A DNA stretch of 64,000 nt from Nephrocerus scutellatus (GCA_947095585.1 OX352765.1:56880920-56944919); one strand, 5' to 3'; counted from the first letter of the stretch, positions 30,840-42,085 are shown. Numbers and translations are program-made. Notes: generated from the sequence alone by a model not told the origin.

Positions 30840-33782
30840 TCAGCCTCGCCGGTAGGATCCTAAAGCAGTATCATAAAATGTTGGAGATCTTAATAAATCG
30901 TCGAATTCCTGATGAATTACAGCAAGGGGGCTTACGTAATTCTGGCTTCTTGCTACCTCAATGTTTGCTATGGCACTGACTAACGGGTTCTCATGTGTTC
31001 CTACTGATGACATTAGTCGGATGTGAAGTTCTTGCAAATGCTTTTCGATGGATGTAATTTTGCTTGCTTCATACAGATCTGTATTTGAGTAGAAGTAGCC
31101 ATTGTGGAGTTTTCTATTAAGGCCAGTATAGGCACGAAGCACTTGCCTTTCGAACAGCTGTAATCTCTTCATGTATGTTGGAGATATCGTGTACCAAGTG
31201 GGGAACCCATAGCATGTAACCGGGCGGATAATCTGCTGGTATATGAGTAGCTTTGTTTTTTGGCTGAGTCCTTGGTTTCGTCGCATTAAAGAATGTGACA
31301 AACTGAAAGCATAATTTGCTCTCTGTAGGGTCTTCGATGCATGTTCGTTAAACTTAAACAGCTCGCTGAAATTAATTCCGAGGTATCGAACTGTCCGCGA
31401 TGAGTTGATAACCGTGTTGTTATACAGCCTAAGTTTTAAGCTCCTTCCAATAGTGGCTAGAGCTTTTTTGCTGCGGGATGTCGAGGGTAACCGGAAACAG
31501 ATAAATTCGGATTTCGTGGCATTGATTTGGATTCCCCATTTTAGGTAATATTCTTGAAGTCTCCGAATGTGATTTTCGACTCGTAGCACAGCTAATTGAG
31601 GTGCCATGCTGCTGTTGTACGTAACAGAATCGTCTGCGAATAGCAAGGTTGTTGTTCTTGTCGTATTCATCGGCTGATCTGATGTGAAAATGTTGAAAAG
31701 CACCGGTCCAAGTCGCGATCCTTGCGCCACTCCTGCTTTAATGTTCCTGGTCGTTGATTTGGCTTCATCTATTTGCACGTAGAATGTTCTGTTTGTTAAG
31801 AAGCTCTGTAAAATTCTGATAATGTTGACCGGGAATTCCATCCTTCTCAGTTTGTAAAGAAGCCCTTCTATCCATACAGAATCGAACGCCTTTTCGATGT
31901 CGAGGAAACATGCCACTGTTGATTCCTTTTTGTTGAGTGAAACGGTAACATCTGCATGAAGTTTCAGCAATGGATGAAGCGTAGAGTGTTTCCGCTTAAA
32001 ACCGAATTGATTGTTGGGGATAATCTCTTTGAGCCTACAGACTTCATTTACTCTCTTAACCAAGAGAGACTCAAGTATTTTGCTTGTGCTGCTGAGTAAC
32101 GCTATTGGTCTGTATCCTTTGATAGAAGTTCTGTCCGTCTTCTTAGGCACTGGAACTATCTTTGCAATTTTCCACTTTGATGGGAAGAATGAATTGTTGA
32201 GACAGTTGTTAAAGATGACTGTTAGAACTAGAAGAGCTGCTTGTGGAAATCTTTTTAACATAAAGTTTGAGATTTGGTCCCCTCCGAATGACTTCTTCGA
32301 GTTGTTTGATTGGATGATTTCTTTTGTTTCCTCTACATTAGTGAATATGTCATGATTCGACGGCTCGTGAGATGGATTCTCATCGTTGAAAACTGTTTGC
32401 GGAGTAGAAATAGAAAAGCTATTAATAGTAGTTTCTACTTCCCGCATGAATTCCGGTAAGTGTGATGGTGGTTTGGGCACAAAGTTGTTTTCAAAAGATT
32501 CTGCAAATGCTTCGGCTTTTTCTGCTGCTGTTGTAAGGGTAAGGCCATTGTTCTCCAGGAATCCAGGAAGGGCCGGGCGCTTTCCAACAAGTTGATTTAT
32601 CTGTCTGAACATGTTGGGACCAGGTTTTATGTCTTGCAGTCTCTTTTGAAATACGGAGTTAAAGTGTCTCCTCATATGTTGTCGGATCATTACATTGAGG
32701 CATTTCAACTCAGAAAGTACTGCCTGGTAGTTTGAGTTCCTCGTGTTCCAATCGCGTTCCAGGATTCGTTGGAGTCGCTTACGGAGACGTTGTTTGCAGT
32801 TATATAACGCTTGAATATTTGCCGGCAAGTGGCTATAAAGGTCCCTACTGCTGCGATGCTGACTTTGCTCACCAATTGCGTTATTGATCACACTTTCTAT
32901 GCTGTCGATGGCATTGTCAATTTCAGAATTAGTAAGATTCCTTGATGTCGAAGGAATTTCAAGTCCCTCATTGACTTTGTCTTGAAAACGGTCCCAATTA
33001 ATGGCTCTCAGATTAATAAATTCGCTAGATGGTGGGCTTAATGCATGAAAGCTGTCCATTAGGTTGATCCGTTACTGTATTGCTAGGTGATCCGTGTCCG
33101 TTGCAATCGCTGTGCAGATAAAGTTTCTGAAATGAATATTAATTATGTTTGAAGAACATAGGAAAAAATCTATAAGTGATTGGCTTCTAGGAAATGTTGG
33201 TATAGGTTGTGACACTACTGCAAGACTATGGGTATGCGAGTAGTCACTCAACCATTCTTCCATATATTTCCCTTGTGAGGATGTTTGAACGTCCAGCCAA
33301 AGAGGACTGCGTGCGTTAAAATCTCCTCCAATGACTGCGTATGTGAATCTGTTAATTATGTCGTTTATGATATTCATGTCCTTTCTTAGTTCATCTCTTC
33401 TTGAGGTACAGTATATGTAGATTGACATAATAACTACTGATTCGCCACCAGCTAAAGGGATAACTGCAGCAGTCGCATCTGTTGTCACTAATCCGTTGAC
33501 GGCAATCCTTTCTGCGTAGATTGAATCCTTTATGAGAATTGCTGTTCCTCTGCCTCCGGTACTTTTGTCAGTCCTGTATATTTTATAGTTTTTATACTCA
33601 ATTCGATGTCTTTCAGATAAGTTTGTCTCGGACAAAAGAAGGATATCTGATTTCTTATCTTTTAGCAAAAGACTTAGACACTTTCTTTTGTCGTGTGACA
33701 CAATTGAGTTTATATTGTAACTGATAAGGTTTAATCTTCTTATCGCTCTAGACATAGTTAGAACACGAAGTTGATATAGCAC
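30840..33782 (-). pseudogene. LINE-B ORF2: endonuclease and RT, one stop
   Basis: The endonuclease part is 33072-33782, with ISYNINSI, LLSETNLS, GGDFNARSPLW and a final TDTDHLA block giving the metal-site residues. The RT part is 30840-33059 (739 residues), with YRPIALLSSTSKILE near residue 316, LDIEKAFD (Asp387), GVAQGSRLGPVLFNIF, and FADD at 474-477. Both parts are in one frame, separated only by a TAA at 33072-33074. In jockey-type elements ORF2 nicks the target and primes reverse transcription from it. The single stop makes this copy defective unless read through. Confidence 0.9.
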
Positions 33783-35124
33783 TCTGCTTGTTCTTCCTCC
33801 GTTTTACAGGAATTGTATTTTGGAATCATCTCCATGGCTTTCCTCATCAGGGTTATATGTGAGCATCCATAGTGGCGATAGGCACTATCTAAAAGCTCAT
33901 TGCTTGTCGTGACCTTGAAAGCTCTTGGATCCCTTTGGCTGGGTATAACTTTCTTAGATGCTATTCCTGGTGCTGTTGACGTAAGCTTTTGAGGTGTTGG
34001 TTGTGGTTTCACTGATTGCTTAGACTGTGTTTGCTTAGCTATTTGTGCGAAGCTAATACCGCTTTGCACAGTTCTTTTTGCAGACATTGCAGCAAACTTG
34101 TTTTGTTGTGCTTTTAATGAAACTGCTATCTTCTTGTCCTGGATTTTTTGTTTGTAGACTGGACATCCACGAAAGTTTGCTGGGTGTCCGGTTTTCTGGC
34201 AGTTTCAGTCTTGAGTCGTTCCCAGTGGATTTCTTGGTTAAGGAGAATTTTCTTCTGGTAGACTTCCTGTGCGTTGATGTTACGGTCGACTTCTACAACA
34301 AAACAGTTATATTTCCTGTCTTTTGCTTTTTTTGACTTGAATGGAGTTACTGTTGTTACTGAAAGTCCATCCATTTCCATGGCAGATTTAATTTTGTCGG
34401 CTTGAGTATTGTGCTGCAATCCTTTAAGAACCAAAAGTTTCTTCCGCTGGTCTTTTGGAGTAAAGGAATGATTTTCGACCTTTTCTTTGGCGAGAAAGTC
34501 CAAGATCTTCCGATATCCATCAGCACAAGAGGTCTTAATTGTTGATTTTGTCAGGCTGTTGTTGATGATGCTGTAATTAAATGAAATTTTATTGATTAAT
34601 AAGTGTTCCCTTAATTTTTCAACATTAAGATTGAAGCAAACAATTGGTGGTTGCGAATGCTTCTTGTTATTAATGGCAGTGTTTTGGGGGTTTTTGAGCG
34701 ACGATGATTTTCCCGCACGTTGTGCAGGCAGGGCCGGGTAATCTGGCACAGGTACCGAAGGTACTTGTTTTTCAACGTTTGCAACAATGGCTGCAAGAGC
34801 CTCGGAGTCTTCCTCTAAGGCTATTTCTTCTTCTTCATCAGCCTCTTGGTCGTTGCGTAACTTTTTTTGTTGCTTGTTTGCAGATTTCTTCTTCTTCTTC
34901 CTTTTTCCATCACAATTTGTCAGACACGTGTTGTCTTCCTCATACTCTAATGACGAAGTCAGCTCGTTGGGTTTCTTGCTAGCTACCTGCTCAGCAACTT
35001 CCCCATCGTTAACTAATGAGGCAAGTGCCCTTCGTAGCTCATTTGCTACCTGCACCCCTTGTTCGTTAACGGCTGACGAGATAATGTCTTTAATCATGGA
35101 TAGAATAACGTTGACATTTTCCAT
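33758..35124 (-). pseudogene. LINE-B ORF1 (gag-like), frameshifted
   Basis: The first frame, 34126-35124, has an N-terminal region, a Lys-rich patch, an acidic EADEEEEIALEED run, and a jockey-type RNA-binding region ending HWERLK. The C-terminal part continues in another frame from about 34205 to 33758, with a half zinc knuckle (CQKTGHPANFRGC) followed by SGISFAQIAKQ. Earlier CCHC knuckles expected between these parts are missing, so a deletion and frame change occurred. The end overlaps the ORF2 start region by 25 bases. Confidence 0.8.
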
Positions 35125-35254
35125 TTTATGACTTTATTGGATTTTTTATTTTTTTATTTTTTTAATGTGATAAATTTTTGACGGCAAATTTATTTTGTGC
35201 GTTAGATGTTGCTCTGTTGAAAGCTGATGCTTGACTGATGATGAATAGTGAAGT

Positions 35255-35547
35255 CTGAATGCTTCTGCTTTTATACTTAATTCTATATACTTATTCTGCT
35301 ATGTGATCCAACTGTGCATTGCATTGGACTTGACTGACCTTGAAATGAAGATCAAAACATGTTTTCGATTTAGATCCGGTTTGAGATAAGGATGCGTTCG
35401 TGTCAAAACTTGAATGTTATCTAAAAGCGTATTGAATATATTCGTCGTAATTGACCATCTGGTGTTTTGATTATATTGACCTTGAATTGAAAGTGGTAAA
35501 CAAGATATGAAGTTGGATCGCATTTACATTGTTTTTATTCTATGTGA
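35255..35547 (-). repeat. Errantivirus 5' LTR, distal part
   Basis: Matches the 3' LTR from CTGAATGCTTCTGC to TTCTATGTGAT and then stops, lacking about 100 bases of the U3 end. LINE-A sequence follows. The start of the 5' LTR is therefore deleted. Confidence 0.8.
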
Positions 35548-36762
35548 TAAGTAAGAGGTGCTAGTCGGAGCGCTACAAGAAGCAATGAATTCTGCGTTTG
35601 GCTTATTGCAATCAATATCATCCGAAATTATTGGGTTTTGCTTACCAAAACTAAGTTGGCGAAGCTGTTTCCACAGTTTTTGTCCCGATCCCGAATTATC
35701 TAGCTGATTACTATAGTAGGCAGTCTTTGCAGATGTTATTTTGGAGATAACTTTGTTCGTAGAACACGGTAGTTTTTTAAAAAGGCATCAATACGGTATT
35801 TTTTCCATTCTCTGTAAACATTGTCACGTTTTTGCATGAGTAATCGAATATCAGTGCTTAGCCACTGTGCTGTTTTTGTGGTAACATATGTATTTATTAA
35901 AAAGGCTCAGTATCTCTTGTTGTAGGAACACACTTTGTTCGTTCATTGAAGCCACGTAGTAGATACGTTCCCAGTTTATATTACGAAAGTCTCTAAACTT
36001 TATTTCGGGTTCATTATTACTAGTATTAATAGCAATGGTTAAATATATAAGGTCATGTTTAGAGAAACCAGGTGCAGAAAGTTGACATCAGTGTTTTATC
36101 ACAGTCGCTAATAAAATATACGTCAAGTAAGGATCTTGAGTCTCTAGAAAAATGGGTCGGATTAGATAAGTTCACGGGAGACAGATTAAATGACTTCATA
36201 TATTCTTATAGGTTAACTGACATAGGTTTATCCAACAGGTTAAAATTAAGATCACCACATAACACTATGCACTAGTGCACAATAGATCATCAATGACTTT
36301 GAATAATCGGTCGAAACTTATATGTCTGTGAGGTCTATAAATTTTTCCAAGTAAATTTTTTTGAGATTTACACTGTATTTCAGCAAAGATGAACTACATA
36401 GTGCAGTCAGGATTAGACTTAAGTATAGTTTTGCACTTAAGTGTCTCGCGAACATAGATTGCTACGCCCCCGCCCGTACGTCCAGTTCTATCTGACCGCA
36501 AGACATTATACCCATCAACAGAGTAAAGTTGATCAGCAGCATCAATAGAAAACCATGTTTCAGATACGCAGACAAATTCGACATTAGATTGAGCAAATAT
36601 AAGCCTAAATTCGTCGATTTTTGGACTTAGACTTTGATCATTAATGTGATAAATATGTAATCCGTTATTTTGCGACCTAAGCACCCTCATCATATCAAAC
36701 AAACGTTCGTTATTATTACTGGTTGTGGAGCCTCTAGCGTTCGGAAAACTACCAGAGCTCAT
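35548..36762 (-). pseudogene. LINE-A, endonuclease and linker
   Basis: The minus-strand ORF 36394-36762 starts the endonuclease domain (HINDQSLSPKIDEFRLIF, CVSETWFS, GGGVAIYVRE). In other frames a GDLNFNLL block (about 36255) and a SLLDVYFISD block (about 36120) complete the core. A linker region (KTAQWLSTDIRLLMQKRD, about 35870-35815) runs up to the errantivirus edge. Stops and frameshifts are frequent. It connects to the RT half at 19811-21567. Confidence 0.8.
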
Positions 36763-37180
36763 AACTAACTAATGAGTAGCAAGAACCTAGAGTGAAATTG
36801 GAAACACAAACAAATTGTACAAGCTTTAATGAAATTAGACTCACCTTGACCAATGGAGAGCTGTGTAAAAAGTAGTGGTTTAAGTATTTTAACGTAAAGA
36901 AATGAAAATAATTTGAGACAAAATTATATAAGGAAAAAATTATACAAGAAAAAATTATATAAAAAAAAACATATGTATTAATAAAATTAAATATAAAAGA
37001 AGGTATACGGTAACCCAAAATAATCCAAAGAAAATGTGGAAGTTGGAGACCCTAGACATCTCATTTAGTGTTGTTGTTGTTGATGTATGTCTAAGCACCT
37101 ACACTGCTGTTGTTGTTGGCTATAGCATCACTGAGATCAGTTAGGCTGCGGAAGATTCTGCTTCTTCCTCCTTCAGAGAG
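36763..37180 (-). other. LINE-A region between ORF1 and ORF2
   Basis: AT-rich, with a GTTGTTGTTGTTG run near 37065-37110. No conserved domain is recognised. It lies between the ORF1 end and the ORF2 start of LINE-A. Confidence 0.4.
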
Positions 37181-37760
37181 CTAAATATGTACTGAGCCCT
37201 TGTGTGTATACACTATACACCGTATGTAGCTGTTTGCTCCGTTTTGCACGAGTGGCACTTTGCAAGAGAATACGGTTTTTTTTGTGAGACTCTCATTTAG
37301 AAATATGCTGGCGTCTGAGTCGATGCCGACGTCACGAAGGCAGATATTTCTTCGCTGGCTCTTTATAAATACAGCCGCAGCGTGTAGCATCGCGTTTCTC
37401 TCGATAGGCGATGTTTTTTTATTATTCCGTTTGTTATAGTCTTCACTCGAATAATGATTCTATTTACAGGCGGTTTAATTTTAATGCCATTGCAAATGTT
37501 ATCTATGTGGTTACTTAAATTTTCGCCTTCAACAATAGAAACACCGAAAATGACAGCGTCTGTTGCGACTTCTCTTCCTCTAGAGCATCAATTTGTCGAT
37601 TTATCTCATCATCTGTTACCGACTTTGAGTTTAGCTTAGCTTCAAGCTGCTCTATTCGGTCAGTAGCGCTGGCTAATGCTGCGTTCGCGTTGCTAAAGCG
37701 TGCCGACCATGTTTTTTCAAGATCATTGACAAAAAATCAGTTCTTATTTTAGCTAATTCT
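37181..37760 (-). pseudogene. LINE-A ORF1 with coiled coil and FP-like end
   Basis: From 37730 down, one frame reads a heptad-rich coiled coil (TDRIEQLEAKLNSKSVTDDE). After a frame change near 37540 an AVIFGVSIVEGENL block follows. A further frame at 37181-37390 gives IFLNESLTKK, the signature of the baculovirus-FP-like C-terminal domain found in ORF1 of many insect LINEs. ORF1 proteins of this type bind RNA. The copy has at least two frameshifts. Confidence 0.65.
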
Positions 37761-37825
37761 GCCTGTATTGTTTTTGTCAACAGTATTTGCTTTGGGAACT
37801 AACCCATTTCTTGACCAATTTTCCG

Positions 37826-38100
37826 TTAGACCTTTTGGGTGTCTTTTGGGAATTGGGGGTCTTTTAAGGGTCTTTTGTGGGTTTTTTTTTTGCGTCTTTT
37901 AAGGGTCTTTCTGTGGTCTTTGCGGGTATTTTCAGGTTTTTTTTTAAAGTCTTTTGAGCGTCTTTTAATGGTCTTTTTGGAAGTCTTTTGGGGGTCTTTC
38001 GGGTGTTTTAAGGGTCTTTTTCGGTCTTTTTATGATTCTTGTAGGGGTTTATGGGGTCTTTTGATGGTTTTTTAAGGTCTTTTATGGGTCTCTTGTCAAC
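37826..38100. repeat. Degenerate GGGGTCTTTT decamer array
   Basis: About 25 imperfect tandem copies of GGGTCTTTTG-like units, the reverse complement of the array at 17395-17650. The plus-strand frame through it (37839-38075) is Phe/Leu/Gly-rich only because of the repeat. Confidence 0.85.
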
Positions 38101-38129
38101 ATAGAGACGTTTCACTTACAGCGCGCGTA

Positions 38130-38889
38130 AAGTTACACGCACTGTTTTTGTTTAAAAAAAATCTGTATGGCAGTCCTCGACCCTGGGGCTCGATTACTGC
38201 CAAATTTTAATAGAAATAGTTGTCACCGGAAATACACATTTACGCAAAGTTTATATAAAATTGGGCCTTGAGAAATGGGTTAAACATTTATCGCAAGATT
38301 CCACGACATACAAACATAGAAACATAGAAACAAAGAAACATACAAACATAGAAACATAGAAACAGACAAACAGACAAACATACAAAGAGACAAACATACG
38401 GGCACGCGATATATCAACTTCGCTTGCCCGTATGTTTGCCTGTTTTTAAATTCTCTATATTCACTTCCCGTGCCAGTGGCTGGCAAGCTGGCTGGCTGGC
38501 TGGTCAAACTTTCTGATCAATTTTCAACCCACTTCCCAAAGCGCGATTTTATTGAAACTTTGCACAGATGTATAATTCCGGTGACAATACTTTCTATTTC
38601 AGAGAGATCGGGCAGCGGGATCGGGGGCTTCCATACAAATTTTCCATGAAGCGGCATCAGATCATATCATACTATATTGACTGTGTTCTGTGTGCGCTAA
38701 TGAATGCTGCGATGTAGGCAGCGCTGCTTGCTTTACGATTGGGGTTGTTTTGTTGTTGCGTTGCAGTAGAGAGTATAGACATATCAAGAGGAAGTAGAAC
38801 AAATATTTTTATACAAAACTGAATGGTGCAGCAATTGAAAACTGTTGTACACTCAGATGTGTGAGTGCACTCTTAATTTGTGTTTTGTA
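38130..38889. repeat. Dispersed repeat pieces and simple repeats
   Basis: At 38160-38275 and 38440-38640 the usual blocks appear (CTCGATTACTGCCAAATTTT, TGGCTGGCTGGTCA, TTTTATTGAAACTTTGCACA). Between them, 38300-38400 is a run of ACATAGAAAC and ACAAACATA words, ending in an inverted pair around CATACGGGCA and TGCCCGTATG. The last 190 bases are unassigned. Confidence 0.65.
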
Positions 38890-39192
38890 CAAAACCTTCT
38901 CTATAGAAAGTCCAACTGTTTCGCTCAAAACCTTCTCTATAGAAAGCCCAACTGTTTCGCTGATACACAGATACATGCTTTAAAAGAAATCCCAAATGTT
39001 TATGTGTTGGTAATCAACATATATAATCCATATAAAAATTTTCTGTTTCCCACTAGTACATCTTACGTTTCTCGCTCTTTGCGTCTGCTTATTTTTCGTA
39101 CACTGTATTCACATCCCACAAACACAGAAGCGTTTGGGATTGTTTAGTGCATTGGTATGCATACAGTTGGGCTTTCTATAGAGAAGGTTTTG
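38890..39192. mobile_element. hAT-type MITE, copy 2
   Basis: Terminal inverted repeats CAAAACCTTCTCTATAGAAA and its complement at 39163-39192 are flanked by a perfect 8-bp duplication, GTTTTGTA, at 38882-38889 and 39193-39200. The left inverted repeat is duplicated in tandem (second copy 38926-38961). The interior is non-coding and matches copy 1 and copy 3. Confidence 0.9.
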
Positions 39193-39220
39193 GTTTTGTA
39201 CAATATTACGACTACGAGTA

Positions 39221-39527
39221 CAGAACCTTCTCTATAGAAAGCCCAACTGTATGCATACTAATGCTGTAAAAGAATGCGAAATATTTATGGATTGGTGACA
39301 TGTGAATACAGAGTAGAGATATGTAGTAGAGATAAGCAGAGGCATTTTATGAAACGCACTATATGGCCTTAGTGAAAAGAGCGAGAAACGTAATTTGTGG
39401 GCAGCGGAACGCAGAAAAAATTCGTATGGTTTTTGCTTGGATTTTTCTCTTAATTTAATCACCAAAACATAAATATTTCGTTAGTATCTGTGCTTCAAGA
39501 ATTGGGCTTTCTATAGAGAAGGTTTTG
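39221..39527. mobile_element. hAT-type MITE, copy 3
   Basis: The left end is CAGAACCTTCTCTATAGAAA and the right end TTTCTATAGAGAAGGTTTTG. Flanks TACGAGTA (39213-39220) and TACGATTA (39528-39535) are an 8-bp duplication with one mismatch. It lies 28 bp from copy 2 in opposite orientation. Non-coding. Confidence 0.85.
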
Positions 39528-39599
39528 TACGATTATATGAAGAACTGGTTACGCACTCACACTGCTTTACAGCTTAACTCAACTCAAAAGAAAGAATTT

Positions 39600-39864
39600 A
39601 TTATATTATTATTATTTAATAAAGATTTTATTGAAATTTTGAAGACATCAGTATTTCCGGAGACAAAACTTTCTATTAAAATTTGGGGCCCTTGGGCCTC
39701 AGGGCCGAGGGATGTCCATATAAATTTTTTAAAAATATACCGATTTTCTTAAAATTTTATACATATACGTATCTCCGATGGACGACTCTTTTGTAAAAAT
39801 TTTGGAGACCCCGGGGCCCAGGGAAAAAAAATGTACCAGATTTCCTTCAAATTTTATACACATA
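39600..39864. repeat. Dispersed satellite-like units
   Basis: Units with ATTTCCGGAGACAAAACTT, GGGCCTCAGGGCCGAGGGAT, TCTCCGATGGACGACTC and GGAGACCCCGGGGCC match 54930-55110 closely. The last base before the Helitron is the A of an AT target. Confidence 0.75.
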
Positions 39865-40804
39865 CTAGCTGACCCGACAGACGTTGTCCTGTCCCACTTT
39901 CAATAAATTTGTTTGTAATCGTTTGTGAACTTGTGAAAAGCCATTTGTTTTGCGATATCGAGTCGCAGTATTAGTCACATCAGTATGTTACATTTTTTAA
40001 TTTTGGGTCTTTAGGGTCTTTTGGGGTTCTTTTGGGGGTCTTTAATGATTTTTGGGGATTTTGAGGGACTTTCGGAGATCTTTTTGGGATTCTTTCCGGA
40101 GTCTTTTGTGGTCTTTTGGAGATCTTTTTCCCCACAAAATCAAAGAAGAAGCTGTCAAATGACATTTGCGCACGTAACCCAAACAATTGGAATCTATTGG
40201 AACAGAAATAAAATAACGACTTTTGCTGGACAGATCGCGAATCAACACAAATTTAATTTTATTTTAAGTTAGGCTGGAATGCGTTTTTCCAAAGTTTTCA
40301 TTTCAACCAAAACATTCAATAGAGATATTTCCTCAAAATATATCCAATTTATCGTTTTCCAAATTTTCCCGCCGGGAACATAAGGAACAAAACAATGTTT
40401 GCTGTTTATCCGAATTTTTCGACTTTCCTTTGTAATTGTCTTTGTTTCCTAAGACGATAACGTACAAAACAAAAAAATAATTACGCTAATCCATCGTTCG
40501 AATCGTGAGTTATGGTCGCGAGTTCATAATAAATCCTATGGAAAACAGCACTTTCAGTTTCCGAATTTTAAAATTTTCAGGGCATCTTTTCTCTACTTTT
40601 TTTCGCAAAAACCTTATTCGGACTATGGCGAATTTATAAAATAAAAGTTAGCCAAATCGGTCCAGTCGTTCTCAATTTTTTTTTTCACTTAAAACCTATT
40701 CTCATACCTACCAAATATACATAAAAAATTTCATAACAATCGGTCGAGCCGTTTCGGAGCAGTTGAGACCCAAACACCGTGACACGAGAATTTTATATAT
40801 TAGA
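39865..40804 (-). mobile_element. Non-autonomous Helitron
   Basis: Read on the minus strand, the element starts TCTAATATATAAAATTCTCG and ends GTCAGCTAG. It is flanked by A on the 5' side and T on the 3' side, and closing the gap restores ACACATATGTATC, a normal word of the dispersed repeat (compare 55139-55155). TC..CTAG ends, AT insertion and no duplication are Helitron hallmarks, and both end sequences are familiar from insect Helitrons. There is no Rep/helicase ORF. It carries a short decamer array at 39990-40130. Confidence 0.85.
39990..40130. repeat. Decamer array inside the Helitron
   Basis: About 12 degenerate GGGTCTTTTG units, the same family as 17395-17650 and 37826-38100. Presence inside a Helitron suggests that transposition spread these arrays. 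Confidence 0.75.
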
Positions 40805-41215
40805 TGTATCTTCGATGGTTTTTGTAAAAATTTTAGATACCCCGGGCAACGTTCCATTTAAAACTCATTATTTAAAATTAAGAGCTATGACATAGCTCGT
40901 ATCGCTTAGCTTAGCTGAAATATGCAACGGGCCTTATAGTTGGATTTAGTTCATATTCACACCATATGTTCATTTGGTGCTCCGAAAAGTTTAAGTTTTT
41001 TGGACCCGTTAGGTGGCGTTGGAGTCGAGATATTTACGAACATTTTTGTTTATAGCTGGATTTAGTTCATATTCACACCATATATTAGTTTGGTGCTCCG
41101 ATAAGTTTAAGTTTTTTTTCTTGATAGGTTAAGTTAGGTGGCGTTGGAGTCGAAATATTTACGAACATTCTAATTATGGTTGGATTTAGTTAATTTTCAC
41201 ACCATATATTAGTTA
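40805..41215. repeat. Dispersed repeat end and 2.3-unit tandem repeat
   Basis: 40805-40860 finishes the satellite unit cut by the Helitron. From 40929 a unit of about 115-125 bp repeats: GGATTTAGTTCATATTCACACC, TTTGGTGCTCCGA-AAGTTTAAG, GGTGGCGTTGGAGTCGA-ATATTTACGAACAT. A second unit begins near 41047 and a partial third near 41177. Confidence 0.75.
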
Positions 41216-42060
41216 GGCAGTGATACCAAACAGTTTTGTGGCAAATGACACACCTTTTAATTCTGCCTTTGATCAGTTGACGTCCTTTGCAAACCCAAAA
41301 ACGTTCACGTAGTTGGCACAGAATGACATTGACACCTCCATGTAAGGTTTTTTGATGATAGTAGTTAATAATCAATTTTACAATATACGAATTGGATGAC
41401 AGTGTAATAGGATATTTTTGGTCTGGTAAACCATCGATCGATTGCAGGCGGCCTTCTAATCGCATAATACCATGTTCATCACGAAAAGGACATAATTGAG
41501 CTATCTTTGATATTTTGGGTACAGATTTTTCTCTCTGTAAAAGAAGAGTTTCGTTAGAAAATGCATTTTGTTGTATATACCTAATCCAATATGTTTCAGC
41601 TGCGTAAAGTTCGCTAGTGCTAGGTTGAGAAAAATTTTATTTCGCCCATTTTCTGCAAAGTTTTATGAAACGCAAAATAAAGGCCGTGCGTGGCAATAAA
41701 CTGTTCCAGGAACTAAATTCTGTGTAGGCCACTACTGGTTCAAATATAGTGTGATCAGGAACGGAAGTAGGTGCCAATAGCGCCACTTGTACCATGGTTT
41801 CCGACGAAATCGCATCGATTTGGGCGCACTCAAAAGCTGCTAAGCCACGTTGGTCCATGAGCCCATATAAGTGAATTTCGCAAGTCATGGGCGGTGATAC
41901 CTCTTGTTAGGAGATCTGCTGGATTCTCCTTCCCGCTGCAATGTCTCCAATCCTCCATTGACGTAAGCCGACGAATCTCAAATCTATACTCCGCAGTAAC
42001 TAATAAACTGTACGACTTATTGATCGTCATCGAAAACACAAGTTTTACTGGAAATTGCAA
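41190..42060 (-). pseudogene. BEL/Pao pol fragment (RNase H to integrase start)
   Basis: The minus-strand frame 41830-42060 contains IRRLTSMEDWRHCSGKENPA and DLLTRGITAHDL, the conserved end of the BEL/Pao RNase H-like region. The frame 41190-41465 holds the integrase N-terminal zinc region with HQKTLHGGV, LRERFWVCKGRQLIKGRI and CVICHK blocks. The part between, 41466-41830, is frameshifted. RT and the integrase core are absent. This is a truncated, dead copy. Confidence 0.85.
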
Positions 42061-42085
42061 TCTCTTAAATTTAAAGCGAATTCAT

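Larger units (their letters stand above)
30577..35240 (-). mobile_element. LINE-B: full-length jockey-like LINE
   Basis: A 4.66-kb minus-strand non-LTR element lies between perfect 14-bp target duplications (ATGAATAGTGAAGT at 30563-30576 and 35241-35254) inside the errantivirus 5' LTR. Its 3' end is a (TTAAG)n-like tail at 30577-30595; the 5' end is near 35240. It has ORF1 and an ORF2 with endonuclease and RT. It looks structurally complete, but both ORFs carry disabling changes. Confidence 0.85.
21568..35547 (-). mobile_element. Errantivirus-type endogenous element, broken and nested
   Basis: A minus-strand insect-type LTR element with gag, pol and env remnants lies between two copies of the same LTR: 21568-22048, and the split 30480-30576 plus 35255-35547. 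LINE-A sequence is interrupted at one edge and resumes at the other, so this is one insertion. It later received a jockey-like LINE in the 5' LTR and a repeat block in the leader. TAAG precedes the left LTR and lies just beyond the right one, a possible target duplication, but the right LTR is truncated so this is uncertain. Stops, frameshifts and an RT deletion make it defective. Confidence 0.75.

Noticed and set aside
37826..38100. True telomeric repeat
   Set aside because: The unit is 9-12 bases and degenerate, unlike TTAGG-type arrays, and one copy lies inside a Helitron.
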